A DNA stretch of 64,000 nt from Leguminivora glycinivorella (GCF_023078275.1 NC_062978.1:18809883-18873882), one strand, 5' to 3'. Shown: positions 41,034-52,609, numbered from the stretch's first letter. Made by a program: numbers and translations. Notes: generated by a model from the letters alone, not told the origin.

Positions 41034-43363
41034 CTAGTTTTTTAAAGGTGCGCGGGGCCCGAGGGCCCCGCGGTCTTTCTTGTTGCTTTTTTGTTTTTTT
41101 TTTTGCTTTGCTTGTTTGTTTTTTTGCTTTGCTTTTTTGCTTTTTTGTTTCTTTGCTTAGCTTGTTTGTTTTTTGCTTTACTTGTTTGCTTTTTTGCTTT
41201 AGCCTTTGTCTGCTTGGAAGCACTCTCTGCCCGCAGCTCGGCCTGCGGCCTCCGCGTGCTTGGGAGCCTGTCAGACACGCTCCGGGCCTTCGGCCCTCCG
41301 CGTAGTTACTGTGGGGGTTGTAGGGAAGTTGGAGCTTAAACACGACCCAATAGTACGACCCGTCGTTTCGCTTCTCTAAGCCACTTTTACTATTGGGTCG
41401 TGTTTAAACTCCAACTTCCTGGTCCGCCGGCGAGCCGATCAGGGACGCTCCGGGCCTTCGGCCCTACGCGGAGCTCGGCCTTCGGCCTTCGCTGGGTTTC
41501 GAAGCTCCGCGTCGGGCCTTTGGCCCGCCGCTTCGCTTATTTAGATACTTTTTGTTATTGTTTTCTTGGGAGCACAGTCTGCACGCAGCTCGGCCTGCGG
41601 CCTTCGCGTGCTTGGGAGCACTCTGCCCGCAGCTCGGCCTGCGGCCTTCGCATACTTGGGAGCCTGTCAGACACGCTCCGGCCTTCGGCCCTCCGCGTAG
41701 TTACTGTGGGGATTGTAGGATTGGTAGGGAAGTTGGACCTCCGGCCTGCGGCCTCCGGCCCGCCGCGTCGCTTTTTAGACACTTTTACTTATATTTTCTT
41801 GCTTGGGAGCACTGTCTGTACGCAGCTCGGAACTTGGACCGGAGCAATGACCGTCGGGCTGTAGAACGCTCCCTCAGGCTGGTAGGGAAATTTGACTTTG
41901 TCCCCTCTCGCCGCCGTTTTTGACTTTTCCAAAAATTTTTTTTCTCATTTCTATTTTTGGCCCCCGCTCTTACCACGTGCCAAATTTGAACGCGCTCGGA
42001 CCGAAAATAAAAAAAAAAATTTCAAAGTCGGCCATTTTGAAATTTTGTAAATGCCATTCGATGGACCTCAGATAACTGTACAACATTAGTTTAAGCACTA
42101 TTAACCTTTTTCCTACCGTTACGGAGCTATGGGGATTTAAAAAAAAAAACCTCCATACAAACTGGTAGGGAAATTTGACTTTGTCCCCTCTCGCCACCGT
42201 TTTTGACTTTTCCAATTTTTTTTTTTCTCATTTCTATTTTTGGCCCCCGTTCTTACCACGTGCCAAATTTGAACGCGCTCGGACCGAAAATAAAAAAAAA
42301 AATTTTCAAAGTCGGCCATTTTGAAATTTTGTAAATGCCATTCGATGGACCACAGATAACTGTACAACATTAGTTCAAGCACTATTAACCTTTTCCGTAC
42401 CGTTACGGAGCTATGGGGATTTAAAAAAAGGACCTCCATACAAATTTCAATGGGCCTTCAAAGGGCGCCATTTTGAATTTTTCAAAATTTTCTTTTTGTA
42501 TACTAATCTTGGGGTGGCTGTCTACCCGTGTGCAAAATTTCAGCGCGCTCGGACCATTTTGAAATTTTTCAAAAAAAAAAGTCGGCCATTTTGATTTTTT
42601 TTTAATGCCATTCGATGGACCTCGGGTGACTGTATAACATTTGTTTGAGCACTTTTCACTTCTTTGTACCGTTACGGAGCTATGGTAATTAAAAGAAAAA
42701 CCTCCATTCAAATTTCAATTGGCCCTCAAAGGCCGCCATTTTGAATTTTTCAAAATTTTCTTTTTGAATACTAATCTTAGCGCGACCGTCCACCCGTGTG
42801 CCTAATCTCAGCGCGCTAGGACCATTTTGAAAATTTTCAAAAAAAAAGTCGGCCATTTTGATTTTTTTTTAATGCAACTTTTTTCTACTCGGATACCTGT
42901 ATGACATTTGGTCGAGCACCCCCCGGCTATCTCTTACGGTTTAAAAGTTGCCATACAAAATAAAAGTGGCCAGTTTTCCCACATTTGTAGCACTTTTCAA
43001 TTTTTTTTTATTTCATTCGAATCAAGGCCGCTTGGAGATTCTACGACCAAAATTTGAGCACTCCACGATAAATTTGAAAAATCGTCAAAAAAAAAAGTCG
43101 GCCATTTTGAAAAAAAAATGGCGGCGTCAAAAACTGCCCAGGGTCCTCTATAACATTTGGTCGAACACTCCCCGGCTAACTCCAGCCGTTTGGCCAGGCC
43201 GTCCAACATTTTTTTACCCGGAACCGGTAGACCGACGGTCTGATCTATCCGGGGTCGCAGGACCAAACTCTATACGACCACACCAAACACTGCCACCTTC
43301 AAATCCCCCTTCTGCCCATTTTTTGAAAAATGTCAGTCGGGTTGTAGCTTTATATTATATAGA
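41034..43363 (-). mobile_element. Large non-autonomous Helitron, copy B
   Basis: Same ends as copy A: 5' TCTATATAATATAAAGCTAC (plus-strand position 43363, preceded by A) and 3' CTAG at 41034-41037, hairpin 41051-41072. Its 3' CTAG touches the 5' TC of copy A without a spacer. It is ~190 bp shorter: part of a stem-loop arm and one GC-rich repeat subunit (A: ~39060-39140) are missing, while one CAGCTCGGCCTGCGGCC unit near 41600 is extra. The shared modules differ by scattered substitutions and A-run length. Confidence 0.9.
41051..41072 (-). other. Helitron B terminal hairpin
   Basis: Identical to the copy A hairpin, again 13 bases inside the CTAG end. Confidence 0.9.
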
Positions 43364-43460
43364 TAATTAAAGGTAGCAGTCCATTCAGAGCTGCCCGACG
43401 GCAGGAAAATGAGGAGTTCGTTTTGTATATAAGGTGATTTCGCGTCATCCGTCTACATTC

Positions 43461-43835
43461 TACACCGAGAGAAAAAACAACCAATTTTCATGTTCGTTCA
43501 AAAAGCTTTTTGGTTAAAATAGCGCCTACGTGCTCTTTGGTTCAAACCACAAGTTAGATTTTGTTAAGTGTAACTAGTACATTCTACAAGTTTCATTTTA
43601 TTTGAATCAACAAGTCGATTTTATAAAAGCAACATGATTCATATTGTTTTAAACATATGTTTGGCTGATTCAATCAAATATCTTTTAACAAGTTTGACCT
43701 TGTTGTTCGAACAAATTCGACTTGTATCATCAACATTGTGATTTATTCCGTTTACTAAAATACTTTTGTTTCAAACGGATAAGCCCGCAACAAGTCGAAC
43801 TTGATAAATTCACAATGCAAATTTCTCTCAGTGTA
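43461..43835. mobile_element. TA-flanked element with CACYGAGAGAAA ends
   Basis: The element 43463-43833 starts CACCGAGAGAAAAAAC and ends TTTCTCTCAGTG, with TA on both sides. The interior is full of CAAGT and ACTTG words (AACAAGTCGAACTTGATAAA) and non-coding. TA duplication suggests Tc1/mariner-like mobilisation. Confidence 0.65.
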
Positions 43836-43854
43836 CAATACGAGTAAACTTGCA

Positions 43855-44000
43855 AGAAGTCAGTGTGCGTAGCCGAATGCACAATCGCTCACGAAACGCT
43901 CACGATAATATCTCTTTCATAGCTATCTATCTCTATCGCTCTTGCGTATTGGCGCGACAGAGCCAGACTACATTTCTGCGGCGTTTCGCCAGAAATGCCA
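43855..44000. repeat. Probable dispersed repeat
   Basis: AGCCGAATGCACAATCGCTC, TATCTCTATCGCTCTTGCGT and GCGCGACAGAGCCAGACTAC are familiar from lepidopteran repeats. Single copy here; the open frame crossing it has no motif. Confidence 0.35.
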
Positions 44001-44552
44001 TTCTGTTTAGAAAAGCACAGTTTCAGAAGACATCGTGTTTGTATTACAGAAACCAAAAGGCTCAGTACACACTAAACCATTGCCTCCGGTTAGGCGAACA
44101 GGTTAATTGGTTATTACGAGATTACGCAGCAAGGCCGCACCACTAGTACTATAGGGCCTGCATTAGGCACTAATAAGTCAAATTGGACAATGGACGTTGT
44201 AATAGGCTTCGGTGAAGCGAGAAACTGCTAAAGGGCTTATACTGCGTGGTACCATAGGTCTATTTATTAGCTTATCCAGCTTTATTGTAAAGAATGTAAA
44301 CACACTTTTTTGTTCTCCGTCTGGAAGTATAGTTACTAACGACAAACGTGTAAACACTGTGGAAGGGAGTAAGTGTTCTAAATCGATTTGCGAATTACCT
44401 ATTCGCGCGTGTGTCTGTTCAACGTGACGGCACTATATGCACGGAACATTGACTATTTCCTAATTATCGCCTAATATATATAAGTGCCTCTTGCTGTACT
44501 TTGGAAATTCGAAGAACGATCGGTTGTCAACCAGCAATGTCTACAGCTCGTT

Positions 44553-44695
44553 GGGAAGACGACATCCTGAAATTGCGAGTCACAACAGGATGACAGTCTG
44601 CAGAATCGAGACAAGTGGCGTACTAGAAGACACGCCTATGCTTAGCAGTGATCGATAAAGGTCTGATATGATGATTATGATGTGTACAGAAAAAG
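44553..44695 (+). pseudogene. Degenerate LINE C-terminus (RTE-like)
   Basis: The frame AMSTARWEDDILKLRVTTG, stop, QSAESRQVAY, stop resembles the end of insect LINE ORF2 proteins (RWEDDI ... W ... A.DR ... W). Two stops interrupt it, and a TGATGAT-type tail follows, as in RTE-clade elements. Short and decayed, so the clade is tentative. Confidence 0.45.
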
Positions 44696-44703
44696 CAATG
44701 AAT

Positions 44704-44916
44704 AAACCTAACCACAAATTTAAAATTTTGAAAAAAAAACTCCCGTTATATTAGAGCGATTTTCATAAAACATGGCTAAGAACACTCGCGACTAACTCAG
44801 CTTTCAAACAAAAATAAAATACATCTAAATCGGTTCATCCGTTCAGGAGCTACGATGCCACAGACATACACGTCAAACTTATGACACCCCGTCGTTTTTG
44901 CGTCGAGAGTTAAAAA
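44704..44916 (-). repeat. Hairpin repeat, copy 4, microsatellite lost
   Basis: Same blocks as copy 1 (CCTAACCACAAATTTAAAAT, CATGGCTAAGAACACTCGCG, GTCGTTTTTGCGTCG). The tetranucleotide run is reduced to ACAGACATACACG. Confidence 0.7.
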
Positions 44917-44919
44917 AAA

Positions 44920-45545
44920 CAACTTCAAGTATCAAATAGGTACGTGTCCAAATATCTTTTGTTTATTTTTAGCTGCAATACTATTTAATAAAAAAAATGC
45001 ATATCAAACCGAATTTGTTATAAAATAATAGTTACATAACGCTAGTATAATATTTCCTGCAGTGAAGTAAGGCTGTAAGAATCGATGGCGGTGCATTATT
45101 GAGTAGACGGCGTGCTGCTGGTTTCAGGGCTGCCCTGCAACAACTCTTCGGCCGATCGCTCATAAAGTTAAATAAATAATTTATATATCTTTACTTCTGG
45201 CAAAAAGTTCATGTATATAAGCTGCGTAGATTTGCAAAATCTCTTGTTGACGAAAAAGTTGACGACTGCAAGAAATCTTGGGCCAATCGTTCATCGAGTG
45301 TAAAAAAAATAGTTTTTTTAAAGTTGGAGAATAAACCTAACAGCTCAATTCTTTCGAACTTTAAGACACATCAAATATGCATGATTTTTGACACTGAAAT
45401 ATCCGGTCATGTCACGATTCATTGATTTGATATGATTGGAAACGGCAGTTCGAGCAAGGGTATTTTTGTATTGACAGAATACTAAAAGCAGTTTAAAAGT
45501 ATGAGAACGCCATATTGCACAGTCGCCATCAGACACAGGGTAAAA
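44920..45545. other. Non-coding tract, no feature seen
   Basis: No supported feature. Confidence 0.4.
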
Positions 45546-45548
45546 TAA

Positions 45549-46047
45549 AAAACCGGCCAAGAGCGTGTCGGGCCACGCTCAGTGTAGGGTTCCGTAGTTT
45601 TTCGTATTTTTCTCAAAAACTACTGAACCTATCAAGTTCAAAACAATTTTCCTAGAAAGTCGTTATAAAGTTCTACTTTTGTGATTTTTTTCATATCTTT
45701 TAATCGTATGGTTCTAAAATTAGAGGGGGGGGGGGACGCACTTTTTTCCTTTAGGAGCGACTATTTCCGAAAATATTAATATTATCAAAAAACGATCTTA
45801 GTAAACCCTTATTCATTTTTAAATACCTATCCAACAATATATCACACGTTGGGGTTGGAATGAAAAAAAATTTCACTCCCCACTTTACGTTTACCCTAAT
45901 AAAACTTTTATTTTTGCACTTTGTCGTCGTGATTGATATACATATTGGTACCAAATTTCGGCTTTCTAGTGCTAACGGTTACTGAGATTATCCGCGGACG
46001 GACGGAAACTATAAGGGTTCCTAGTTGACTACGGAACCCTAAAAAGG
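45549..46047. repeat. 'GGGTTCCGTAG' dispersed repeat, near complete
   Basis: It runs from AAACCGGCCAAGAGCGTGTC and GTAGGGTTCCGTAGTTTTTC, through a G-run and CCAACAATATATCACACGTT, to CTAGTTGACTACGGAACCCT. The AGGGTTCCGTAG and CTACGGAACCCT blocks are inverse to each other. A very common lepidopteran repeat; the mechanism is unknown to me. Confidence 0.65.
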
Positions 46048-46449
46048 ACCGTACAAACTTTGCATAGTGACTTTTGAGGTCATAATTAACAACTTTGAAT
46101 ACGGGACCAATGGTCAAAAACTATGGCTGTTTATAGGAATGAGCGGCATCATGACAGTCGAAATGTATGAAACTGCCGAATATTTTTTTGCGATTTCAGC
46201 ATTGATCCCATAATAAATCTTGTTTGTTATGACTTCAAAAGTCACTATGGAAAGTTTTAACGGTCCTTTTTATATGACCGTGTATATAGGAGCGGTCAAG
46301 GAGCTCACATATTTTCGCTTGCCTTGGCAATAAAGGCGTGTTCAGATATTCTCACAATTTGCATTTGCTGTTATAACTGATAACATAAGAAAAATACTGT
46401 ATGCAACTTGGTAAGCGACTAAAAACTGTTCAAGACCAGGTTGTTCACT

Positions 46450-46629
46450 CTCCTTGCGTTATCCCGGCCTTTGCCACGGCTCATGGGATCCGCTTTGACA
46501 ACTAATCCCAAGATTTGGCGTAGACACTAATGTTACGAAAGCGACTGCCATCTGACCTTCCAACCCGAAGGGTAACTAGGCCTTATTGGGATTAGCCCGG
46601 TTTCCTCACGATGTTTTCCTTCACCGAGA
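46450..46629 (-). repeat. tRNA-derived SINE, 3' part
   Basis: Reverse of the SINE body: CTTGCGTTATCCCGGCCTTT, GACAACTAATCCCAAGATTT, CCTTATTGGGATTAGCCCGG and GATGTTTTCCTTCACCGA. It continues at 46976 after a LINE insertion. Confidence 0.75.
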
Positions 46630-46975
46630 CCGTGTCCAAAATCAAATAACGCATTGTACTATAGATGCGCATACAATACTGCAATACGTGTTTAACGCCT
46701 TACCAGTTGAGATAAAGATGTTGGAGGGTAATAGATATAAGCTTAAGTTAAAAAATTGGTTGATAGAAAATGTTTTCTACGACCTAAATGAGTTTTTTCT
46801 GAAATATCCCGGGTAATAATTATAAGTTAGCCAGTAAGCTAATATAGTCAGTAGTTTTTTAAGAATATTGTACGCTCGAAATGGGCAACTGTTGATACCG
46901 AATTTCCTGTATATCATACCATCTTATGTACACAGTTAACAATGAATAAATTTTACTTTACTTTACTTTACTTTA
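46630..46975 (+). pseudogene. LINE 3' end inserted in a SINE
   Basis: The frame contains VFNALPVEIKMLEGNRYKLK and a following WLIENVFYDLNEFF-like end, the usual C-terminus of insect LINE ORF2, then a stop at 46814-46816, a short UTR and a (TTTAC)n tail. ACCGA occurs at both junctions and fits a short target duplication. Only ~60 residues survive. Confidence 0.65.
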
Positions 46976-47112
46976 CCGAAAAGCGACTGGGAAATATCAA
47001 ATGACATTTCGCACATAAGTTCCGAAAAACTCATTGTTACGAGCCGGGGTTCGAACCCGCGACCTCCGGATTGAAAGTCGCATGCTCTTACCGCTAGGCC
47101 ACCAGCGCTTCT
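46976..47112 (-). repeat. tRNA-derived SINE, head with A and B boxes
   Basis: On the minus strand GCGCTGGTGGCCTAGCGGTA (A box) and GGTCGCGGGTTCGAACCCCG (B box) form a tRNA-like head, followed by ATGAGTTTTTCGGAACTTAT. The acceptor ends do not pair, so this is a SINE promoter and not a tRNA gene. Confidence 0.8.
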
Positions 47113-47314
47113 TTCAAGACTAGTTATTATTGTTATTAAATTGTCAGGATTCAGGCGCAACCCTAGCGCAAAGTATATTTACCCGGAGAGGTTCTATTTC
47201 AGTGCGAACATTGTTTATGGAATCGTTAATGCGCGGCAAGGCGCGAGTGACATTTCAGCCCGATGTCCGGTCTTATTATTAAAACAATTATTAATGGCAG
47301 TATCCGAAAAAGGC

Positions 47315-47435
47315 TTAACGGCGATAAATAATGCACATCGGTCTTTGGAAAGAGACAATTAACGTCAGATAAGCAAGAAAGAGACAACGTTCTACGATGA
47401 CGAAAAACCGATGTGCAATCATTATCGCCGGGTAA
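47315..47435. mobile_element. MITE family B, copy 2
   Basis: TTAACGGCGATAAATAATGC and the inverse of ATTATCGCCGGGTAA. The interior AAAGAGACAATTAACGTCAG and AGCAAGAAAGAGACAACG matches 22271-22394 in reverse. Confidence 0.7.
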
Positions 47436-47658
47436 CTGTAACTTATTATGGCGATACTACATAATTATGTTATCTCGGGATGTCACTAGATTCACTAGTC
47501 ACTACAGAACATCCCGGCGTGAAAAATATTGTGGATAGGATTACTGAGTATGTACTGCTATAAATTCCTAACACTATTTTATAAAGTGTCAAAAGTGACA
47601 TTTGATCAACCAAAAACGTCACTTTTGACCATTAGACCAAATTAGTCTTCAAATATAT

Positions 47659-47851
47659 TTTTCCCCTCACTAGCTCGGAAACACGTGTTTTGTCCTTTAA
47701 TACCAGCGGGAAAAAATGCATTTTATCCACTAGTGGGTAAAGTAATTTGACCTTGAATAAAGTCAAATTAACTGCTTTAGAATTGATTAAAGTAGGTGAA
47801 TCTAGTAATAAAGATGATTTACCACCTGTGGAGCTACTGGAAGCAGTGATA
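47659..47851 (+). repeat. 430-bp element, copy d, left part
   Basis: TTTTCCCCTCACTAGCTCGG to GAGCTACTGGAAGCAGTGAT. Interrupted at GTGATAA by copy e in opposite orientation; the right part resumes at 48282. Confidence 0.75.
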
Positions 47852-48281
47852 ATAGTTATTTGTTATACAAGGGGGCAAAGTTGTATTTTAACGCCGAGTG
47901 TGGAATTGAAAAACAAGCAAGTGAAAGGATTCTATAGTTGAACCACGAGCGTAGCGAGTGGTTCGAGAATAGAATCCTGAACTTGCGAGTTTTTTAACAC
48001 ACGAGAAGTAAAATACATTTGCACCCGAGTGTAACACAAAACTTTTCCCCTCACTGTAGCGAAGAAACTACAACGTAAAAAAATGCGTTTATCACTGCTT
48101 CCAGTAGTTCCACAGGTGGTAAATCGTCTTTATTACTAGATTCACCTACTTTTATCAATTTTAAAGCAGTTAATTTGACTTTATTCAAGGTCAAATTTCT
48201 TTACCCACTAGTGGATAAAATGCGTTTTTACCCGCTGCTATTGAAGCACAAAACACGTGTTTCCGAGCTAGTGAGGGGAAA
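47851..48281 (-). repeat. 430-bp element, copy e, nested in copy d
   Basis: Full-length reverse copy from AATAGTTATTTGTTATACAA to GTGAGGGGAAAA. Because it sits inside another copy, its edges define the element: one end TAGTTATTTGTTATACAAG, the other CTAGCTCGG...CCCCTTTT in inverse. Any target duplication is at most 2-3 bases (AA or TAA). Confidence 0.75.
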
Positions 48282-48486
48282 ACGCATTTTTTGCGTTGTA
48301 GTTTCCTCGCTATAGTGAGGGGAAAAGTTTTGTGTTAAACTCGGGTGCAAATGTATTTTACTTCTCGTGTGTTAAACGTGTCGCAAGTTCAGGATTCTAT
48401 CCTCGAACCACTCGCTTTGCTCATTTTTCAATTCCACACTCGGCGTTAAAATACAACTTTGCCCCCTTGTATAACTAATAACTATT
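48282..48486 (+). repeat. 430-bp element, copy d, right part
   Basis: ACGCATTTTTTGCGTTGTAG to TTGTATAACTAATAACTATT. Half of the cruciform core (the inverse arm with TCGTGGTTCAACTATAG) is deleted, joining CTCGCTTTGCTC to ATTTTTCAATTCC. Confidence 0.7.
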
Positions 48487-48489
48487 GAT

Positions 48490-49330
48490 TTGGTTCGATT
48501 TAAAATCTCATACATATAGTAATAATATGCTTTTTTTGTATACATAGTACACAAAATATGATACATATGATAAAGTTCAATAGCATGTAGGTATTGCATT
48601 TTTCTAAATTGTATTTCAGTATAATATTATTTTGAAACACGTTATTCGAATAAAAGTGAATATATGTATTATAAATATAAAACGTTGTCATATTAAGTAT
48701 TATTTTCTATGTATAAAGTGAATATTTTACCAATAAACATATTATTTTTGACAAAAAATTCTTAATAAAACTAAAGAGAATGTTATACGTGCGTTTAAGG
48801 CCCATCTCAAAGACAAGGGTTATTACATTCCACTATAAACCAGATACATCTGTGTAACATCACACAATAGGTACACATACACATATATTATACAAGCTAA
48901 TAAAGAGAAAAGACGTAAAACCGATGTTATTATTATCTATATTATCTATTATTACCTAATAACCTATGCTAACACCGCATTCGTCACTTTCGGATGCGTA
49001 TAGAACGTCGAAATTGAAACGAAAAAAATAGTAAAAAAAAATCTATTAAACTAAGTTATAGCTTCCATGTAAAAAAGTAATTTCTTCCAGATTTCATGAA
49101 TATATGCACATATTGCACAAACGTACTTTTAGAACAACCAATGGCAACAAATTTAAAAGTGGAAAGTCTGCCTTGGGTGAAACTTGATAGCACCTTTTTG
49201 ATGGCACTTTAGGTCAAAATTTCATATACCAAATTGGTTTGACTCCTCTTCTGAATCAATCAATGAATGAGTCAAAATTATATCAATTGGTCTACACCAC
49301 GGACGAAATATCGTTATGTATCATCACTAA
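48490..49330. other. Non-coding tract, no feature seen
   Basis: Very AT-rich. No supported feature. Confidence 0.4.
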
Positions 49331-49403
49331 TTATTTGCCAACATACATAAACTCATTCCTGTATTTCCAAAAGTGTTAGGCAGAACACATGCATTTCCTA
49401 GCT

Positions 49404-49521
49404 CATGTAACCCGGCAACCTTCAAATCAACGGTGAACAGGTTTCTGGGCGAGCTCACTCCATCGTAGGCCACGTCTTTGTCTAGTCTGTGGCCAAGAGT
49501 AAGCCCGTTTATAAATAAAAT
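49404..49521 (+). pseudogene. LINE C-terminus and 3' end
   Basis: The frame reads CNPATFKSTVNRFLGELTPS then a stop, the typical last residues of a lepidopteran LINE ORF2. GTAGGCCACGTCTTTGTC and AAGAGTAAGCCCGTTTAT follow as 3' UTR. A reverse copy is at 51410-51545. A diverged ATGT-type SINE end (49335-49400) lies just upstream. Confidence 0.55.
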
Positions 49522-49523
49522 AA

Positions 49524-49765
49524 CTAGCTTTTCCCCGCAGCTTCGCTCGCGCTAAATTCGAAAATTGCGGAATGCTCCAAAAAAATTTCCACCCCCCATT
49601 TAATAGTGGGGGCTTAGAAAGAGACGAAAAGTAGCCTATGTCACTCTCCATCTCTTCAACTATCTCCACTTAAAAAATCACGTCAATTCGTCGCTCCGTT
49701 TTGCCGTGAAAGACGGAAAAACAAACAGACACACACACTTTCCCATTTATAATATTAAGTATGGA
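49524..49765 (-). mobile_element. Small Helitron, long subfamily
   Basis: In reverse: TCCATACTTAATATTATAAA at the start, CTAG end at 49524 with hairpin. Contains the extra AATTGCGGAATGCTCC and CCCCCATTTAATAGTGGGGG segment; the latter is itself a small hairpin. Confidence 0.85.
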
Positions 49766-49789
49766 TAATATGAAACTGCTCATGTTTCA

Positions 49790-49966
49790 GTGTCCCTTAG
49801 AATTAAGGGATGGAAAGAAACCGAAATTGTGATGTATATTAATTGCAGTGACAGGTTGCAATCCCATCGCCCACACCAGCCATACACAGTCATTTTCTAC
49901 GACACCTAACCACGAGAAGAAAGGAGGTGGTCAAATTCTTAGCCCGTCACCATGGGACGGGACAGG
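49790..49966 (-). repeat. SINE (ATGT-tailed), 5' part
   Basis: GAAACCGAAATTGTGATGTA, GCAGTGACAGGTTGCAATCC and CTACGACACCTAACCACGAG to CTTAGCCCGTCACCATGGG. Diverged, without tail. Confidence 0.65.
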
Positions 49967-49969
49967 TTA

Positions 49970-51405
49970 ATTATTCATGTAAATAATAAACAGTCTAGTC
50001 GGCCAGTCATGTCGGTTTACTTCCCTCCCACTTCTGTATCTTTGACTGAAGACGGCTAAAAATAAACTTTTGCTCTAACTAATATTCGAATTTTCAAGTA
50101 TTTTGCAACAGCCTAACAAACAAAATGAAAATAAGAAGCTTACGCGAATGAATGATATATAAGGAATAATTTAAACATTTTAAGAGCCTTAATTATTCAA
50201 GTAATATTATGTATAAGTACAAACGTAACGCAATTTCAGTGAGTAATTATTCGCAGAATTTGGTATTCTATATAAATTCTTGTGGTCAAAAAGGTTAAGC
50301 GATTTCAGTTTAATAACTTAATCAGTAAGATTGAACAAACTTGCCTGGAGAAAATGAATCCTATGGGCCAGGTTTTTTTTTATTAAAGAACTTTAAAATT
50401 AAGTGTTTAGTAAGTATATTTTATTGCTTGAAAAAGCATAAGCTGAGGGCCGTGGGACGTATTGCAAATATAACTATAATACTTGCTGTTATAACTTATA
50501 ACATAAGAAAGTATTAAGCAGGCGCGAAATTTGTAAGTACCTACACAAGTACACAGCCATTCGCTTAATTCCCCGAAATTAATTCAGAGTACACGGCACA
50601 ATTTACATTCACAATATAAATAATCAGTGAAAATCTCGCTATTTACCAACACAAGGGTACTAACGAGAGCGCGCAAAAACGTGGCCAATTCACAAACTTC
50701 GCGAAACAGCTCCTCCCGAAGTGACAAGAAAAGGTAACAAAATACAAGCACGATTTAAGCTTCATTTTTCATGTTTTGCAGTTGGCAACACTGGTAATTT
50801 TACTTCATCGCACAAAGTGCCAACTAAGCCGTTAAAGCTAACTGTAGCTATGACAACGGAGCTTACGTCCATATACCTGAATGTGGCTTTCTTTTACTGA
50901 AGGATACTTATATGATGACTAAATTCTTATCAGAATTGAAATTTGAGACATCATGAACTTTATTTACACTTGACGCATAAATAACCCTTTTGTGGTGGAA
51001 AGTCACAAATAATATTACGGTACATAATTTCATGTCTTCGTAACACCTTCCGACTTGGCTCTTTGCCGTATTAGTTTAAATGTATGGGACAGTATTTCAT
51101 GAGTTAAACTCATTAATGCTGTGCTAAAATTGTATGTAGTAGGTAAAGCACTGCGCATTGTCATATGGACTGCGAAAGTGTTTATGATTCTGCCCCCTAT
51201 ACCTTCACTTGGACATGTAGTAAATAGCTATTAACATTTTAATTCAGTAAAAAAACTCAGTTTTTCTTTTGGGAGAAATACATATTTCACAGACTAGCTA
51301 TAACTACGTGCCTGACAGCACTGTAAGACAAATTATTTCCCGCGTATAGCAATGCAAACTATTTAATATTAAATATACCGTTCAATTACCGCTAAGGTTT
51401 TTATT
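49970..51405. other. Non-coding tract, no feature seen
   Basis: No supported feature in ~1.4 kb. Confidence 0.4.
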
Positions 51406-51409
51406 ATTA

Positions 51410-51545
51410 TTATAAATGAGCTTACTCTTGGCTACAGACTAATAGCCAAAGGCAAAGTCGTGGCCTACGATGGAGTGAACTCGCCCAGAAGATGCCTGTT
51501 CACCCTTGATATGAAGGTTGCCGGGTTATATGAGCTCGGAAATAT
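51410..51545 (-). pseudogene. LINE C-terminus and 3' end
   Basis: The minus strand reads YNPATFISRVNRHLLGEFTP, S, stop, matching 49404-49521 in reverse; CTTTGGCTATTAGTCTGTAG and CCAAGAGTAAGCTCATTTAT follow. 5'-truncated. Confidence 0.55.
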
Positions 51546-51959
51546 ATAATTATCTGAAGTTATCAAATTATTTATTTTATCTCTTCATATTTGATATAAC
51601 TAAATAAAATACACAAGTACACAAGGAAATCCACACAGGCCAACCACATTAAGTTACAATAATTTAGATAATATACCAAGCCACACGTTTTATCGACACA
51701 ATATCTCTCGCTATCGTGGTATTAGTTGAATAGACTCGCAACTATTTCAACTCGCAATAACCTAAGCCCTGGAAAATCAGCCGACACACACACAAGCACT
51801 CAGGTGTTTTTTTTTGTCTAAGGTACTGGCAGAATACCAGCGCAGCGATGTGGCTTGCCACATCAGAACGCTGAGCGAATTTTCTGTTCCACGATACATG
51901 TTTCTTTATAGTTTTGTTTCTATAACACTTTAATACGTTCTCGCATTCTGTACACATTT

Positions 51960-52175
51960 TTTAAAGACACACGGGTCGAACGCGATTAGATAACATTTTT
52001 ACCTTTTATCCAACGTTTCGGCCAGGTTGCACTAGCCGTGGTCGCGGAAGATCGAGTTTTGTTTCTTTTTTTCTTTGTTTAGTTTCTAAGCAGTGAAAAC
52101 ACATTTCTTTTTTCTTGTTTATTGTAAGCCTTTATATGTTGTGTTGTGGATATGAATAAAGTTATCTATCTACAC
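51960..52175 (+). repeat. LINE/SINE 3' end with TATC tail
   Basis: ACACGGGTCGAACGCGATTA, CCAACGTTTCGGCCAGGTTG and CTAGCCGTGGTCGCGGAAGA are a common lepidopteran repeat. It ends GAATAAAGTTATCTATCTAC, a typical retroposon tail. Confidence 0.55.
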
Positions 52176-52179
52176 TATG

Positions 52180-52605
52180 CTATGACATTAATGTTCCTAT
52201 CACTGGTATCCCTGCAGCATGATTGATTGTTGTTCGGATTCCATATTCAAATTACCGCGACACAGGTAACATCCACTACATTCTCACCTCGTAGTTAGCA
52301 CGACGGAATGACTAAACAGGGTGTCCATATTTAATCTGCGCGCCGCGGTCGTATCGGTTTAATGTGCCGGGATGCATGCATAATTCAGAACGCGCCCAGA
52401 ACTTGGCGCAGTGTGTTCCGTGGCGCATAATGTCTGAACGCAGCGAAGCCGCGGTGACAGCAAGATGAGCTACATTTTTGACGTTACAGAAGCCGTTGTC
52501 AACTTCTCAAGTTTTCTCGTAGTCTCTTCCACGCAAGTTTTCTCGTAGTAATGTGGAGAAGTGTTTCAAGCTCTCAGTTTGGTCCAGAACAGGATATTAA
52601 AAACT
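52180..52605. other. Tract with no supported gene
   Basis: GC is higher near 52340-52460 but there is no recognised motif. CAAGTTTTCTCGTAGT is directly repeated near 52508 and 52534. Confidence 0.35.
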
Positions 52606-52609
52606 TACG

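Noticed and set aside
43850..44146. 98-residue open frame
   Set aside because: No motif that I recognise, and its first part is a probable dispersed repeat.
47039..47112. tRNA gene
   Set aside because: A and B boxes are good but the acceptor ends do not pair, and the sequence continues into a SINE body.
49427..49669. 80-residue open frame on the minus strand
   Set aside because: It crosses a Helitron and a LINE 3' end; it is a shadow frame.
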